A stretch of 64,000 nt of DNA, from positions 43,765 through 107,764 of the forward strand of contig NZ_BMTS01000024.1 of the NCBI RefSeq assembly GCF_014649795.1, given 5' to 3'. Source of the stretch: Streptomyces melanogenes (lineage in GTDB: Bacteria; Actinomycetota; Actinomycetes; Streptomycetales; Streptomycetaceae). Shown one piece after another: positions 52,892 through 61,839 of this stretch (positions within the stretch are counted from its first letter, which is position 1; the number at the start of each line of letters is the position of its first letter). A program made the position numbers and the translations under genes. A model generated the notes under the pieces. It saw only the letters and a program-made list of their open reading frames with translations. It did no database searches and had not been told where the DNA came from.

Positions 52892-54691
52892 GTGAATGGC
52901 GGCAAAGGGAGGCGGCGCCTGGCCAGCCGTGCCTCGGCGGGGAAGGGGGCCGCGGCGCACCGGTCGGCCGGTGCCCGCAGGCGGCTCGGCCGGAGCGCCG
53001 GCGAGGTCCCCCTCGACCGGATCACCACGCGCGATAGGCTCGCCTGGCTGAACTCCGCCGGCTCCAGGATCGGCACGACTCTGGATCTGGAGCGCACCGC
53101 CCAGGAGCTGGCCGAGTTCACGGTGCCCGGCTTCGCCGACGGGGCCGCTGTCGACATCCTGGAGAGCGTCCTGCGGGGCGAGGAGGGCTCACGGTGGACG
53201 GGTAGGGGCGTCCCGCTCATGCGGGCCACGGCGCTGTGCGCCATCGAAGAGCTGTCCGCCCTGGAGCCCACTCCGGTGGGCGAGACCTTCGTCCGCACGG
53301 AGCAGGCGCACGAGACGTTGCTCCACCGGTACTGTCTGCGGCAGGGCAAGCCGGTGATGGTGAGCCGGATGCGGAGCGACGACTTCATCAAGGTCGCGCC
53401 GACGGAGAGTGCCGCGGCGAAGATGCGTGCCGCCGGAGTGCACAGCTATCTTGCCGTGCCGCTGATCGCCCGCGGGCTGCTGCTCGGCAGCGCTGACTTC
53501 GTACGCGGCCCCGGAACACCACCGTTCTCCTCCACCGACCTCGCACTGGCGGAACACCTGGCCTCCCAGGCCGCCGTCTACATCGACAACGCCCGGCTGT
53601 ACGGGCGCGAGCGCGAGCACGTCATCTCGTTGCAACGCTCGCTGCTGCCGCGCGCGACCCCGGTGACGCCGGGGCTGCGTGTGCAGGCCGAGTACGCGCC
53701 CTCGACGGCCCACCACGGTGTGGGCGGGGACTGGTACGACGTCATGGCCCTGCCCGGCGGACGTACGGCCCTCATGGTGGGCGACGTCATGGGGCACGGG
53801 CTGCCCGCGGCCGCGACCATGGGGCGTCTGCGGGCGGTGGCTCGCACTTTGATGACCCTGGACATGGCTCCGGAGCGCGTCCTGGCCCGGCTCGACCTCG
53901 CCACGCGTGACCTGGAGGACGAGCAGGTCGCCACCTTCCTCTGCGCTGTCTTCGACCCGGCCGACTCCACCTACACGCTGGCCAGCGCCGGGCACCTGCC
54001 ACCGCTGCTCCTCGACGGGCGGGGTTCCGCCGAGTTCGTGGACCTGCCCATCGGCGCGCCGCTCGGCGCGGGAGTGATTCCGTACGACCCGATCCGCCTG
54101 AAAGTCCAGGCAGGCGGCCATCTGGTCATGTACACGGACGGTCTGGTGAAGTCCCGGCATGCGGACCTGGACCACCAGTTGGAACGCCTGCGCTCGGCGG
54201 CGCGTGGTCTGGCACCGGAGGCTCTGGAAGGCGGCGGCCTGATCGGGAGCGCCCCCGCTGGCACTGCCCGTTTCGACGAGGCCGTGCTGCTCGTCGCGAC
54301 GATCGCCTCTCCCGCCCCCACGGGCCTGCGCGAGTGGCAGCTGCCGCAGGAAGGGCGTGCGGCGTCCGTCGCCCGGGGCCTGGTCACCAACCAGCTCGCC
54401 GCGTGGGATCTGACAGAGCTCGCCGACGTCTGCGAACTCGTCGTCTCCGAACTCGTCGGCAACGCCCTGCGCTACGGCAACGGACCCGGCCGGCTCCGGC
54501 TGCTGCGCGGTGAGCGACTCGTTGTGGAGGTCTCGGACACGGGCCCGGACCTGCCCCAGATCCAGCACGCGGATCTCAGCGACGAGGGCGGCCGGGGCCT
54601 CCAGCTCATCAACATGCTTTGCCGCCGATGGGGCTCCTGCCGCACCGTGACCGGCAAGGTGGTCTGGGCGGAGCAGAACCTGCCCTCCTGA
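52892..54691 (+). CDS. GAF-SpoIIE phosphatase-HATPase regulatory protein
   Basis: 599 residues from a GTG with GGGAGG eight bases upstream. After a basic N-terminal segment comes a GAF sensor domain (RTAQELAEFTVPGFADGAAV, VHSYLAVPLIARGLLLGSAD). Then a PP2C-type SpoIIE phosphatase (GVGGDWYDVMALPGGRTALM, VGDVMGHGLPAAATMGRLRA, YTLASAGHLPPLLLDG). At the C-terminus lies an RsbW-like HATPase (LADVCELVVSELVGNALRYG, VEVSDTGPDLPQI, DEGGRGLQLINMLC). Proteins of this plan control anti-sigma/anti-anti-sigma switches in streptomycetes. The sensed signal and the sigma factor partner are unknown. The LysR gene follows after about 180 bases on the same strand. Confidence 0.92.
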   Translation: MNGGKGRRRLASRASAGKGAAAHRSAGARRRLGRSAGEVPLDRITTRDRLAWLNSAGSRIGTTLDLERTAQELAEFTVPGFADGAAVDILESVLRGEEGSRWTGRGVPLMRATALCAIEELSALEPTPVGETFVRTEQAHETLLHRYCLRQGKPVMVSRMRSDDFIKVAPTESAAAKMRAAGVHSYLAVPLIARGLLLGSADFVRGPGTPPFSSTDLALAEHLASQAAVYIDNARLYGREREHVISLQRSLLPRATPVTPGLRVQAEYAPSTAHHGVGGDWYDVMALPGGRTALMVGDVMGHGLPAAATMGRLRAVARTLMTLDMAPERVLARLDLATRDLEDEQVATFLCAVFDPADSTYTLASAGHLPPLLLDGRGSAEFVDLPIGAPLGAGVIPYDPIRLKVQAGGHLVMYTDGLVKSRHADLDHQLERLRSAARGLAPEALEGGGLIGSAPAGTARFDEAVLLVATIASPAPTGLREWQLPQEGRAASVARGLVTNQLAAWDLTELADVCELVVSELVGNALRYGNGPGRLRLLRGERLVVEVSDTGPDLPQIQHADLSDEGGRGLQLINMLCRRWGSCRTVTGKVVWAEQNLPS

Positions 54692-54871
54692 GGACCGCCG
54701 GAGCCGCTGGAGGGCAGGGACGCAGGACCGTGGCGTTCGCCCGCAGATTTTGCCGTCCCGTGGTTGCCGCCCCGACAGGTCCGTCAGACTCTTGGTCACC
54801 ATGCCCCCGGGCAGCTGGTACTGCTGGTCACGGGGGGTGCAAGGGCTCTCCGCGCTGAGCGGGGAATGTTC

Positions 54872-55852
54872 ATGCACCTCGAGTTCCGTCACCTCCGTGT
54901 CCTGCTCACCGTCGCCGAGGCCGGCAGCATCCGCGGAGCCGCCGCACGGCTGCAGCTCTCCCAGCCGGCCACGAGCGCTCAGCTGAAGCGGATCGAGCAC
55001 GAGCTGGGCGGCCCCCTCTTCATCCGCAGCGCCGAGGGGGTGAAGCCGAACGAGAACGGTCAGTACGTCCTGCGCTGCGCACGTGACCTCGTGGTCGGCT
55101 TCGACCGGCTGCGCGAGCACGCGCGTTCGGCCGCCGAGGCGGACACGGAGGCTGCCGCGCCGCTGCGCGCGGGCGGAACCGCCGGCCCCCTGGCGCCGCT
55201 GCTGATCTCCGCCCTCTTCGAACTCGTCCCGGAACGCCGGCTCACCACCGATGCCCGCCGTTCCGTGCACACCCTGGTGAAAATGCTGAGCCGGTCGAAA
55301 TGCGACATCGCGGTGTTCGGCGAGTTCCCGGGTTTCCCTCTTCCGGTCGGCGAGTCGGTGGCGACGCGCACGCTGCTGCGTGAGCCGGTCTTCGTCCTGC
55401 TCTCCGAGGACCACCCGCTGGCCCGCCAGGAGAGGGTCAGCCTGCACGAACTGAGGGGCGAGGAGTGGGTCATGCCGGAGGCCGACGAGAGCGGTGTGCA
55501 CGCGTACCTCCATCTCACCTGTCAGTCGGCGGGATTCACTCCGCACATCGCGCACGTGACGCCGGACCTGTCCGTGGCGCAGATCCTGGTCGCCGGCCGG
55601 CGTGCCGTCTGCGGTGTGTGGCCGACCGCCGACGTCCCTGCCCCGGGCACCGTGCAGCGGCCGCTTGTGGACGTCCCGTTCCACCGGCGGCTGCAACTGG
55701 CCTGGAACACGGAATCGGTGCCGCCCCAGCTCGCCGACGCGGTGAGCGAGCGTCTGTTGGCCGGGTATTTGGCGCTGGTGCGGCAGCGGCCGCAGTACCT
55801 GGCCTGGTGGGAGGCCGGCGGCGAGGAGTTCGCCCTCGGCGCGGACAGGTGA
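54872..55852 (+). CDS. LysR family transcriptional regulator
   Basis: 326 residues from an ATG at 54872, chosen over one six bases upstream because GGGGA is seven bases away. The N-terminal winged helix is canonical: EFRHLRVLLTVAEAGSIRGA with ARLQLSQPATSAQLKRIEHE and LGGPLFIRS. The effector domain follows (KCDIAVFGEFPGFPLPVGES, VFVLLSEDHPLARQ). LysR regulators of secreted neutral proteases are known in Streptomyces (for example next to snpA), usually divergent; here the protease gene is downstream in tandem with a palindrome between. It is therefore a plausible activator of the M4 gene, but its co-inducer is unknown. Confidence 0.9.
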   Translation: MHLEFRHLRVLLTVAEAGSIRGAAARLQLSQPATSAQLKRIEHELGGPLFIRSAEGVKPNENGQYVLRCARDLVVGFDRLREHARSAAEADTEAAAPLRAGGTAGPLAPLLISALFELVPERRLTTDARRSVHTLVKMLSRSKCDIAVFGEFPGFPLPVGESVATRTLLREPVFVLLSEDHPLARQERVSLHELRGEEWVMPEADESGVHAYLHLTCQSAGFTPHIAHVTPDLSVAQILVAGRRAVCGVWPTADVPAPGTVQRPLVDVPFHRRLQLAWNTESVPPQLADAVSERLLAGYLALVRQRPQYLAWWEAGGEEFALGADR

Positions 55853-55896
55853 CCGGCCGGGCTGCGATTCCCCACCCCCTATAGCTCCGCAGTTGT

Positions 55897-55910
55897 ATCC
55901 CACATGGGAT
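55897..55910. promoter_or_regulatory. Palindrome ATCCCA-CA-TGGGAT upstream of the M4 protease
   Basis: Two 6-base arms with a 2-base centre, located 45 bases after the LysR stop and 90 bases before the protease ATG. LysR regulators typically bind partly palindromic T-N11-A sites of about this size, so it is a candidate operator for the adjacent regulator. Proposed by position and symmetry only. Confidence 0.4.
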
Positions 55911-55999
55911 CACGTCAGGAACATGTCACCTGGTGAACACTTCGCGTCAACGTCCACGGACGTCGTCACCCCCACGACGAGCGAAGGAAACACCCCGTC

Positions 56000-57601
56000 A
56001 TGCCCCGTTCCCTCCTTGCCCTTTCCACGATGGTCGCCGCCGGTGTCATCACCGCAGGTGCGATGGCCATACCGGCGCACTCGCAGCCCCATGCGGTGCA
56101 GCACGCAACCTCCGTCCGCGACACGGCGATATCCCACGCCACGGCAAACGTGACCCGCCACGCCGACACCTTCGGATTCGGGGCGGGGCAGACGCTCCAC
56201 GTCAAGGATGTCGTGATCGACGCCAACGGCACCCAGCACGTCCGCTTCGAGCGGACCTACCAGGACCTGCCCGTCGTCGGCGGCGACTTCGTCGTCCACC
56301 AGAAGGCCGACGGCTCGCTCACGGGATCCACCCACGCCAAGGCCCACCGGGTGGCGCCCAAGTCCGTCACTCCCACCCTCGACTCCAAGGGTGCTGCGGC
56401 CGGAGCCCTGAAGCACTCGCAGGGACTGGTCGGCAACGCCAAGTCCACCCCCGAGCTGATCGTGTGGGCCGCCGACGGCACCCCCCGCCTGGCCTGGCGC
56501 ACCACGGTGCAGGGTCTGGGCGACAAGGGACAGCCGCACGGCGAGGTATTCGTCACCGACGCCACCACCGGCGCCGCGATCGAGAACTACGACGTCGAGC
56601 ATGAGGCGACCGGCACCGGCCACTCCGAGTACACCGGTGACATCACCCTCGACACCACCCAGCAGGCGGACGGCACTTTCGCCCTGATCGACCCGACCCG
56701 CAAGCACATCACCAAGGATGCGCGCAACGCGTCTTCCTCGTCCCTGAACAGCTCCTCGGGCACGCTGTTCACCGACGCCGACAACATCTGGGGCGACGGC
56801 CGGAAGTTCTCCACCGACCGTTCCACCGCCGCGGTCGACGCGCACGCCAACACCGCGAAGACGTACGACTACTACAAGAGCACCTTCGGCCGCAACGGCA
56901 TCAAGAACGACGGCCGCGGCGCCACCGTCTTCGTCCACGTCGGCACCAACTGGGACAACGCCCAGTGGTCGGACGCCTGCTTCTGCATGATGACCGGCGA
57001 CGGCAACGGCACCACCGACCCCGAGCAGGTCGACCTCGACACCATGGGCCACGAGATGACCCACGGCGTCACCTCGGCCACCGCCAACCTGCGCTACAGC
57101 GGTGAGTCCGGCGGCCTGAACGAGGCCACCAGCGACATCCTCGGCACCATGGTCGAGTGGTACGCCAACAACCCGGTCGACACCCCCGACTACCTCTTCA
57201 GCGACCAGTCCACCCCGCCGTGGCTGCGCCGCTTCGACAAGCCGTCCCTGGACGGCCGCTCCGCCGACTACTGGTCGAAGTCCGTCGGCCGGCTGGACGT
57301 GCACAACTCCTCGGGCGTCGGCAACCACTGGTTCTACCTCGCCAGCGAGGGCAGCGGCGCCAAGACGATCAACGGCATCAGCTACAACAGCCCGACGTAC
57401 AACGGCTCCACCGTCACCGGCATCGGCAACCAGAAGGCCTCCGCCATCTGGTACCGGGCGCTGACCGTCTACATGACCTCCACCACGGACTACAAGGGCG
57501 CCCGCACCGCGACCCTGAACGCGGCGAAGGACTTCTACGGCGCGACCAGCCCCGAGTACGCCACCGTGGCCGCGGCCTGGAGCGCGGTCAACGTCCTCTG
57601 A
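56000..57601 (+). CDS. Secreted M4 family (thermolysin-like) metalloprotease
   Basis: 533 residues. Signal peptide (LLALSTMVAAGVITAGAMAI), then an FTP/PepSY-type propeptide (FERTYQDLPVVGGDFVVHQK, PRLAWRTTVQG), then the catalytic domain. The zinc motif HEMTH (H351, E352, H355) with the third ligand E375 in GLNEATSD is intact, and the substrate-stabilising His lies in GVGNHWFYLASEG. Length and propeptide match extracellular neutral metalloproteases of streptomycetes. A GAAGGA site precedes the ATG. The LysR gene upstream and the palindrome between suggest regulation; a terminator hairpin follows the stop. Confidence 0.95.
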   Translation: MPRSLLALSTMVAAGVITAGAMAIPAHSQPHAVQHATSVRDTAISHATANVTRHADTFGFGAGQTLHVKDVVIDANGTQHVRFERTYQDLPVVGGDFVVHQKADGSLTGSTHAKAHRVAPKSVTPTLDSKGAAAGALKHSQGLVGNAKSTPELIVWAADGTPRLAWRTTVQGLGDKGQPHGEVFVTDATTGAAIENYDVEHEATGTGHSEYTGDITLDTTQQADGTFALIDPTRKHITKDARNASSSSLNSSSGTLFTDADNIWGDGRKFSTDRSTAAVDAHANTAKTYDYYKSTFGRNGIKNDGRGATVFVHVGTNWDNAQWSDACFCMMTGDGNGTTDPEQVDLDTMGHEMTHGVTSATANLRYSGESGGLNEATSDILGTMVEWYANNPVDTPDYLFSDQSTPPWLRRFDKPSLDGRSADYWSKSVGRLDVHNSSGVGNHWFYLASEGSGAKTINGISYNSPTYNGSTVTGIGNQKASAIWYRALTVYMTSTTDYKGARTATLNAAKDFYGATSPEYATVAAAWSAVNVL

Positions 57602-57649
57602 CACACCGACGCACCGCCTGATCCGTGGGGTCCGCCCCGGATCACCTTC

Positions 57650-57678
57650 TCGGGCCCCGTCGTAACGGCGGGGCCCGA
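57650..57678. terminator. Terminator hairpin after the M4 protease
   Basis: Arms TCGGGCCCCG (57650-57659) and CGGGGCCCGA (57669-57678) pair perfectly with a 9-nt loop, 49 bases after the protease stop. Another possible stem with GATCCG/CGGATC ends lies just before it (about 57620-57644). Confidence 0.65.
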
Positions 57679-57857
57679 ACTCCAGGCGCCGGCGCACCAT
57701 TCCCATGCGTTGCCGACGACGTTGTGGGGGCGGTGGCCGTTCGGCTCGAAGGCGTCCACGAGACAGGTGCCGAAGTCGGCGTTGCGCTCCAGGCGCTACC
57801 TGCCATGTGACGCAACGGCTCCACGTAGGGGGTCGCCGTCGTCCCATCTGTTCGCCC

Positions 57858-58661
57858 TCAGTCCCAGAAGTCGGCCCACTGGCGGGCAGCGGTGACGGTC
57901 CGTTCGATTCCCTCCACACCGTACGTTTTCCAGTCCTCCCATGACCTTGCCTCTGCCTCGGTGAGGATGTGCACCGCCGCACGGGGGGCGCCAGCGAGGG
58001 CGGGAATGGTCAGTGCCCACGCCGCTGCCTCCTCGGGGGTCTGTCGTCCGTCCAGGACGAGCCGGAAGCCCCACAGGGCCGCATCAGCCCATGCCGGTCC
58101 CCGGGCCGCCCACGCCCAGTCGACCAGCCACGTCCGGTCGTGGCCGATCAGGAAGTTGGTCGCCGCCGGGTCCGCGTGCAACAGGGTCTGGCCGGTCAGC
58201 AGGGGTTCGTCCCCGGGCTCGCAGTAATGCCCCCACCGGTCCCAGGCCGTCATCAGTCCGACGTCGGGTGCCGGGCGGGTACTCAAGTCCCGCAGCACCT
58301 GCGCCACCCGCTCCAGGTGGTCGCCGTCGGTGGTGAAGTCCGCCCAGGGGGTGGCGGTGACGCCCTCGATCCCGAGGAGCCGCCAGCCCCCCGCGTCCAC
58401 CTGCCACAGCACTTTGGGCGCGTAGTCGGGCAGATGGGGGCTGACGCACGCCTCCCTCTCCAGCTCCTCGGCCCGCTCGTGCCCGAGGGGCAGACCCTTG
58501 ACGAAGACCTTCGAACCGTCAGGGAGGAAGAGCAGGGTGGCGATGCCGGAGCTGTCCCCCGTGGACATGTCGGCCTTCTCATACCCCGCTCCGACCCGGC
58601 CGTCCACCGCCGCGCGAGCCTCGGCGGGCAGCTGCTCCCAGCCGATGTGTTCCACGTGCAT
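57858..58661 (-). CDS. APH-like phosphotransferase
   Basis: 267 residues from an ATG at 58661. Kinase-like features of the aminoglycoside phosphotransferase superfamily: GIATLLFLPDGSKVFVKGLP (ATP-lysine region), HAD-type catalytic loop QTLLHADPAATNFLIG (H-x-D-x4-N), and the metal-binding Asp in TWLVDWAWAARGPAWAD. Such proteins phosphorylate antibiotics, choline, sugars or other small molecules. The lack of antibiotic-resistance context, and the many such genes in streptomycetes, mean the substrate is unknown. A proline-rich mini-ORF lies directly upstream on the same strand. Confidence 0.85.
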   Translation of the reverse strand: MHVEHIGWEQLPAEARAAVDGRVGAGYEKADMSTGDSSGIATLLFLPDGSKVFVKGLPLGHERAEELEREACVSPHLPDYAPKVLWQVDAGGWRLLGIEGVTATPWADFTTDGDHLERVAQVLRDLSTRPAPDVGLMTAWDRWGHYCEPGDEPLLTGQTLLHADPAATNFLIGHDRTWLVDWAWAARGPAWADAALWGFRLVLDGRQTPEEAAAWALTIPALAGAPRAAVHILTEAEARSWEDWKTYGVEGIERTVTAARQWADFWD

Positions 58662-58676
58662 AGCCACCACTCGCGG

Positions 58677-58811
58677 TCAGGCGTCCGGGCTCGGAGGCAT
58701 CGGGGGGACGGGCGGGTTTTTGTCCGGCCCTGGGGCTGAAGGGGGGCGTCCGGGCGGCGGCTTGGAGGGAGGACCCGCGGGTGGCTTTCGCGTTTCGATC
58801 ACCATCGTCAT
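58677..58811 (-). CDS. Possible 44-residue proline-rich peptide
   Basis: From an ATG at 58811: TMVIETRKPPAGPPSKPPPG, RPPSAPGPDKNPPVPP and MPPSPDA to a stop 15 bases before the APH-like gene. Composition (about 40% Pro) and position suggest a leader or partner peptide, but there is no clear ribosome site. The rest of the 58812-59247 interval contains no gene. Confidence 0.25.
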   Translation of the reverse strand: MTMVIETRKPPAGPPSKPPPGRPPSAPGPDKNPPVPPMPPSPDA

Positions 58812-59247
58812 AGGGGCGAGGGTAGGGCGGCGGCGAGCGGCGGCGCCAGGGGAGGGGAGGGCGGCTTCGTGTCGGGGGCGGTGGCCCCGGGGCAGGGCTG
58901 CCACAGCAGGTCTCCGCTTCTCCGGGGGTGAGTCGCCGGTCGTGCGGCTACGTGTCCCTGCGAGCCTGGGGATGGTGTCGGCGGCTGCTACGGAGCGCGC
59001 ACGGGATGCATTGAGTTCCTCGTGAGACCCCGCTTGGGCCTGTGGCGTAGGCGGTGCTCACTTTGGTGGGACTGCCCAGGGGTGCGGCATGGAGCTGGCA
59101 GCGTGTGCTGACCTCCCCCGGTCCGCCGTATCCGGTGTGGCCGTGCGCGGTGAGGAGCGTGATCTTCTCGTCGTGAGGGTGACTGGGGTGCTGGGCACGG
59201 GCAGGCCGGCCCGGGGGTGGGAAGGGGCTGCGGAGGGGAGTGGTGTG
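58812..59247. other. Gap with no supported gene
   Basis: 436 bases of G/C-skewed sequence between two minus-strand genes. Frames on either strand lack ribosome sites and recognisable motifs. Confidence 0.35.
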
Positions 59248-59448
59248 TCAGATGTGACGGTACATCTCCTTGGTGGTGCCTGGGGGCAGTGCGCGTGACA
59301 TGTGGAGGTAGGCCGTCCCGTAGGGGGTGTCGGTTCGCAGGAGTTCCCACTGGTCCAGTTCGTGTGCCAGGTAGCGGCGCAGCAGGTCACGGAACGTTGC
59401 GAATTCCTGATCGTCAAGCGGGCCGGTTCCTTCTGTCTTCTTGGTCAT
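59248..59448 (-). CDS. Small hypothetical actinobacterial protein
   Basis: 66 residues with protein-like, charged helical sequence (DDQEFATFRDLLRRYLAHEL, DQWELLRTDTPYGTAYLHMS). The pattern is familiar from small conserved Streptomyces proteins of unknown function. The ATG at 59448 has only a weak TAGG upstream. No membrane segment or motif. About 130 bases downstream of the DUF4145-like gene on the same strand. Confidence 0.6.
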   Translation of the reverse strand: MTKKTEGTGPLDDQEFATFRDLLRRYLAHELDQWELLRTDTPYGTAYLHMSRALPPGTTKEMYRHI

Positions 59449-59581
59449 CTGCCGAACCTAGCCCAGGCGTGCAGCGGCACCGCCGCGGGGGACAGCTTGT
59501 CCACGAGCAGTCCCAGGACCAGGTGCCGGGTTCGGCGGCGGGGTTCGACCCGGGAGCGGCCGGCGCGGGCTCGGACGAGTC

Positions 59582-60187
59582 CTATGGTCTCAGCAGGAGG
59601 TCCGGGCCGTGGCGCTCCAGCCACACCGCCATGGCGTCACAGCTGTGGACGTAGTCCGCGGCTGTGCCCGGGCTCGCTGAGCCGCCTCGTTCGTGCGTCA
59701 CTTCGTTGCGGACACGCCGCAGACGGTCGAGAGCATCCTTGATGTAGGGCGGAAGGTTCAACGCTCTGAGCATGGTCGCCGCTCGCGCGGACTGGTCAGT
59801 GTCAAGAACGCTCTGTGTCACGTCATAAATCACCTGTTCCAGGGCTCGCCACGAGCCCATGATCGCCATATCGGGATTGGTGGCTGCTGTTGCGAGCAGA
59901 GAGTCCAAGGTAGGCCCGCCGCGCCCCAGCCGCCGCGGAGCGTGCACCCCCAAGTTGTCTGAGGCACTGCCGGCTTCCTCCCCTCGGCGCACGGCAGCTT
60001 CAACCTCAGCGTTCGTCTCGGCTACTTCTTCCGAGAACTCGGCATCGATGCCGGGCGCACTCAGCGTTCGCACCCGCAGAAACAGACGCTGGATGTCGGC
60101 CCTGAAGACGTGTGCCGCGAAGACTGTGACGAGGGGCCAGGCCAGAACCTTGATGAAGTCGAGCACCAGGCGAGCTATCTCCACCAC
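59582..60187 (-). CDS. Membrane-anchored protein with DUF4145-like C-terminal domain
   Basis: 201 residues from a GTG at 60187. One N-terminal transmembrane helix (LVLDFIKVLAWPLVTVFAAH) is followed by a charged linker with SAPGIDAEFSEEVAETNAEV, and a helical C-terminal domain (GSWRALEQVIYDVTQSVLDT, YIKDALDRLRRVRNEVTHER) whose L-x-x-x-R-N-x-x-x-H pattern recalls DUF4145/HEPN-like domains found in defence and restriction contexts. Activity is unknown. The R-N-E-V-T-H motif fits the HEPN R-x4-6-H consensus, which can mark RNase activity in other families. It is transcribed alone. Confidence 0.65.
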   Translation of the reverse strand: MVEIARLVLDFIKVLAWPLVTVFAAHVFRADIQRLFLRVRTLSAPGIDAEFSEEVAETNAEVEAAVRRGEEAGSASDNLGVHAPRRLGRGGPTLDSLLATAATNPDMAIMGSWRALEQVIYDVTQSVLDTDQSARAATMLRALNLPPYIKDALDRLRRVRNEVTHERGGSASPGTAADYVHSCDAMAVWLERHGPDLLLRP

Positions 60188-60745
60188 GTCATCATGGCGC
60201 TCGGCACGGCACTGCCGCGGTCGAACGTAAATCCTGGTTCGACAGACCGCCCGTGGGCTTCATATAGAGGCCCGGGCCCGGGCACCCTGCTTACACCGGA
60301 TAGCGTGCGGTGCGGGCCCCGCGTCCAAATGGGTGGCCGGCTGCCAGCGAGCCGAGCAGCCCGCAGTGGAAGCGCTGATCCAGTGGCAGGAGGTCCGGGG
60401 CGACGGCCCCCGCGCCACCGATGATCCCGACCGCGACCTGCTGCGCTCCTTTGCGGCCGACGGCGCGGCGCTTGCCGAACGGGCTCGCCTGCGCGCCCAG
60501 GTGCTCACCCCCGGCGACGTCGTAAGCGCCGCCGTCCGCCTGGTCACCCTCGGAGAGCTTCCCGAGCCAACCGGGCTGTGAGCAGGTTAGTAAGCGCGTT
60601 AATGAGGTGTTATCGCTCTGTTAAGGGGCAGTGCCAGCATCGTCCATGTCGGCCACGAAAGCGCGGCCCGCTCCCGTGGTCAGCTGCTGGGTGTCTGCGG
60701 CAGTTGACCGATAATTCGGCTCCACGGACGAGAGAAGAGACTGGC
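60188..60745. other. Intergenic region with one doubtful frame
   Basis: 558 bases between divergent genes. A plus frame at 60333-60581 (GTG start; ALIQWQEVRGDGPRATDDPD, QVLTPGDVVSAAVRLVTLGE) has protein-like sequence but no ribosome site and may be a fragment or an unrecognised small gene. Downstream of it, 60585-60635 is an AT-rich patch that may hold the promoter of the secreted protein. Confidence 0.35.
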
Positions 60746-61186
60746 GTGAAGAAGATTTCCTTTGGTCGCATAGCCAAGGTCGCCGTTCCCGCGGCCGCCG
60801 CGCTGGCGATGGTGACGGCCGGAGACGCGACCGCCGCGACGGAGTACACGGGCCATGTGACCGCGAGCTACGGCAACGCCACGCTGATGACGTACGCCAC
60901 CAACTCGAACCTGGGTCTGCAGACCCTGGTCGCCGACACGGCGGCCGACAGCCACTCGGTGCAGCTGAACTGGACGGTGCACATTCCCGGCGGCGAGCAG
61001 GTGGCGAGTGACTCGTTCGTGATGTCGGCGGGCAGCGGAAGCGGCCAGGGCAAGACGTGGTGGTACTCGCCGTCCACTCTGAAGGGCAACACGTCGGGGT
61101 ACGTCGAGTACTACATCTGCAAGTACTCGGGCGGGTTCAACAGCTCCTGCACCACGAAGTACTCGATCCGGTTCGACATCAGCTGA
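60746..61186 (+). CDS. Small secreted beta-rich hypothetical protein
   Basis: 146 residues from a GTG at 60746 with AGAGAAGAG upstream. The signal peptide (KVAVPAAAALAMVTAGDATA) is followed by a beta-rich mature protein (EYTGHVTASYGNATLMTYAT, SVQLNWTVHIPGGEQVASDS, YVEYYICKYSGGFNSSCTTK) with one Cys pair near the end. No family was recognised. The start is supported by the signal peptide; the frame is open upstream without coding bias. A strong hairpin lies about 190 bases downstream. Confidence 0.75.
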   Translation: MKKISFGRIAKVAVPAAAALAMVTAGDATAATEYTGHVTASYGNATLMTYATNSNLGLQTLVADTAADSHSVQLNWTVHIPGGEQVASDSFVMSAGSGSGQGKTWWYSPSTLKGNTSGYVEYYICKYSGGFNSSCTTKYSIRFDIS

Positions 61187-61373
61187 CAGCGGCCCGGCCG
61201 GCGATCCGGCACCAGGCCACTGTTCCTCGTGCCGGCACACGCCGAACGTGGGCATCGAGGCTGCCAGCTGTGACTATCACCGATAGATGGCCACTGTGGT
61301 GAGTCGGGACACGGGGTTGGAACCGGTGCGGTGCGCGGCGGATGCGCCGTGGCTGCCGGTCTGTAGGGCAAGG

Positions 61374-61414
61374 ACGACGGAGCCCCGCGGCGAGCTGCCG
61401 CGGGGCTCCGTCGT
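61374..61414. terminator. 17-bp terminator hairpin
   Basis: Arms 61374-61390 (ACGACGGAGCCCCGCGG) and 61398-61414 are exact complements with a 7-nt loop (CGAGCTG). It sits between the plus-strand secreted gene and the minus-strand frame that ends at 61429; position and strength suggest it terminates the latter, and possibly both. Confidence 0.75.
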
Positions 61415-61428
61415 TGCTGGCGGGCCGG

Positions 61429-61656
61429 TCAGTCCCAGGTGGAGTCCTGGAGGTTGAACTTGCCCGGGGTGGCGCCCTGCACGAACCGCAGGTTGCCGTC
61501 CTGGATGATGAGCGGCCGGCCGGTGTTGCGGTCGTTCTGCCAGATCTCGTAGTAGGGGCCCATGTCATAGAACGTGACCGCGTCGCCCTTGGCGGACAAG
61601 ACATACCAAGGCGCCGGCAGTCCCGTCCAGGTACCGCTTCGCGGCCGCCGCCTCAC
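61429..61656 (-). CDS. Short protein or fragment, possibly lectin-like
   Basis: 75 codons in which the last 50 look like a genuine protein: DAVTFYDMGPYYEIWQNDRN, LIIQDGNLRFVQGATPGK, FNLQDSTWD. The W-Q-N-D and Q-D-G-N-L patterns recall bulb-type mannose-binding lectin repeats. The first 20 residues are basic and not protein-like, and there is no good start signal, so the gene may be 5'-truncated. A strong terminator right after the stop supports that it is or was transcribed. Confidence 0.4.
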   Translation of the reverse strand: MRRRPRSGTWTGLPAPWYVLSAKGDAVTFYDMGPYYEIWQNDRNTGRPLIIQDGNLRFVQGATPGKFNLQDSTWD

Positions 61657-61839
61657 GAGGCGGCCGCGCCGTCACCACACCACCCACGCCAAGATAAGCT
61701 GCCTCGGCGGACGGGCCATGACCACCCTCAAAGGGTGGCGTCTCCCACGAGGCTCCGCTGCAGCACAACCGGATTACCGACGTGGTGAAGGCCATCCTCA
61801 TCCTTCACCGCTCATCAGCGCGAGGTTGGAAAACGCTCC

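Noticed and set aside
53189..55903. Long minus-strand frame of about 900 codons opposite the SpoIIE-type and LysR genes
   Set aside because: It crosses two clearly real plus-strand genes with catalytic and DNA-binding motifs; its translation is low-complexity.
55910..57982. Minus-strand frame of 690 codons opposite the M4 protease
   Set aside because: Antisense shadow; the protease on the plus strand has an intact zinc motif and a signal peptide.
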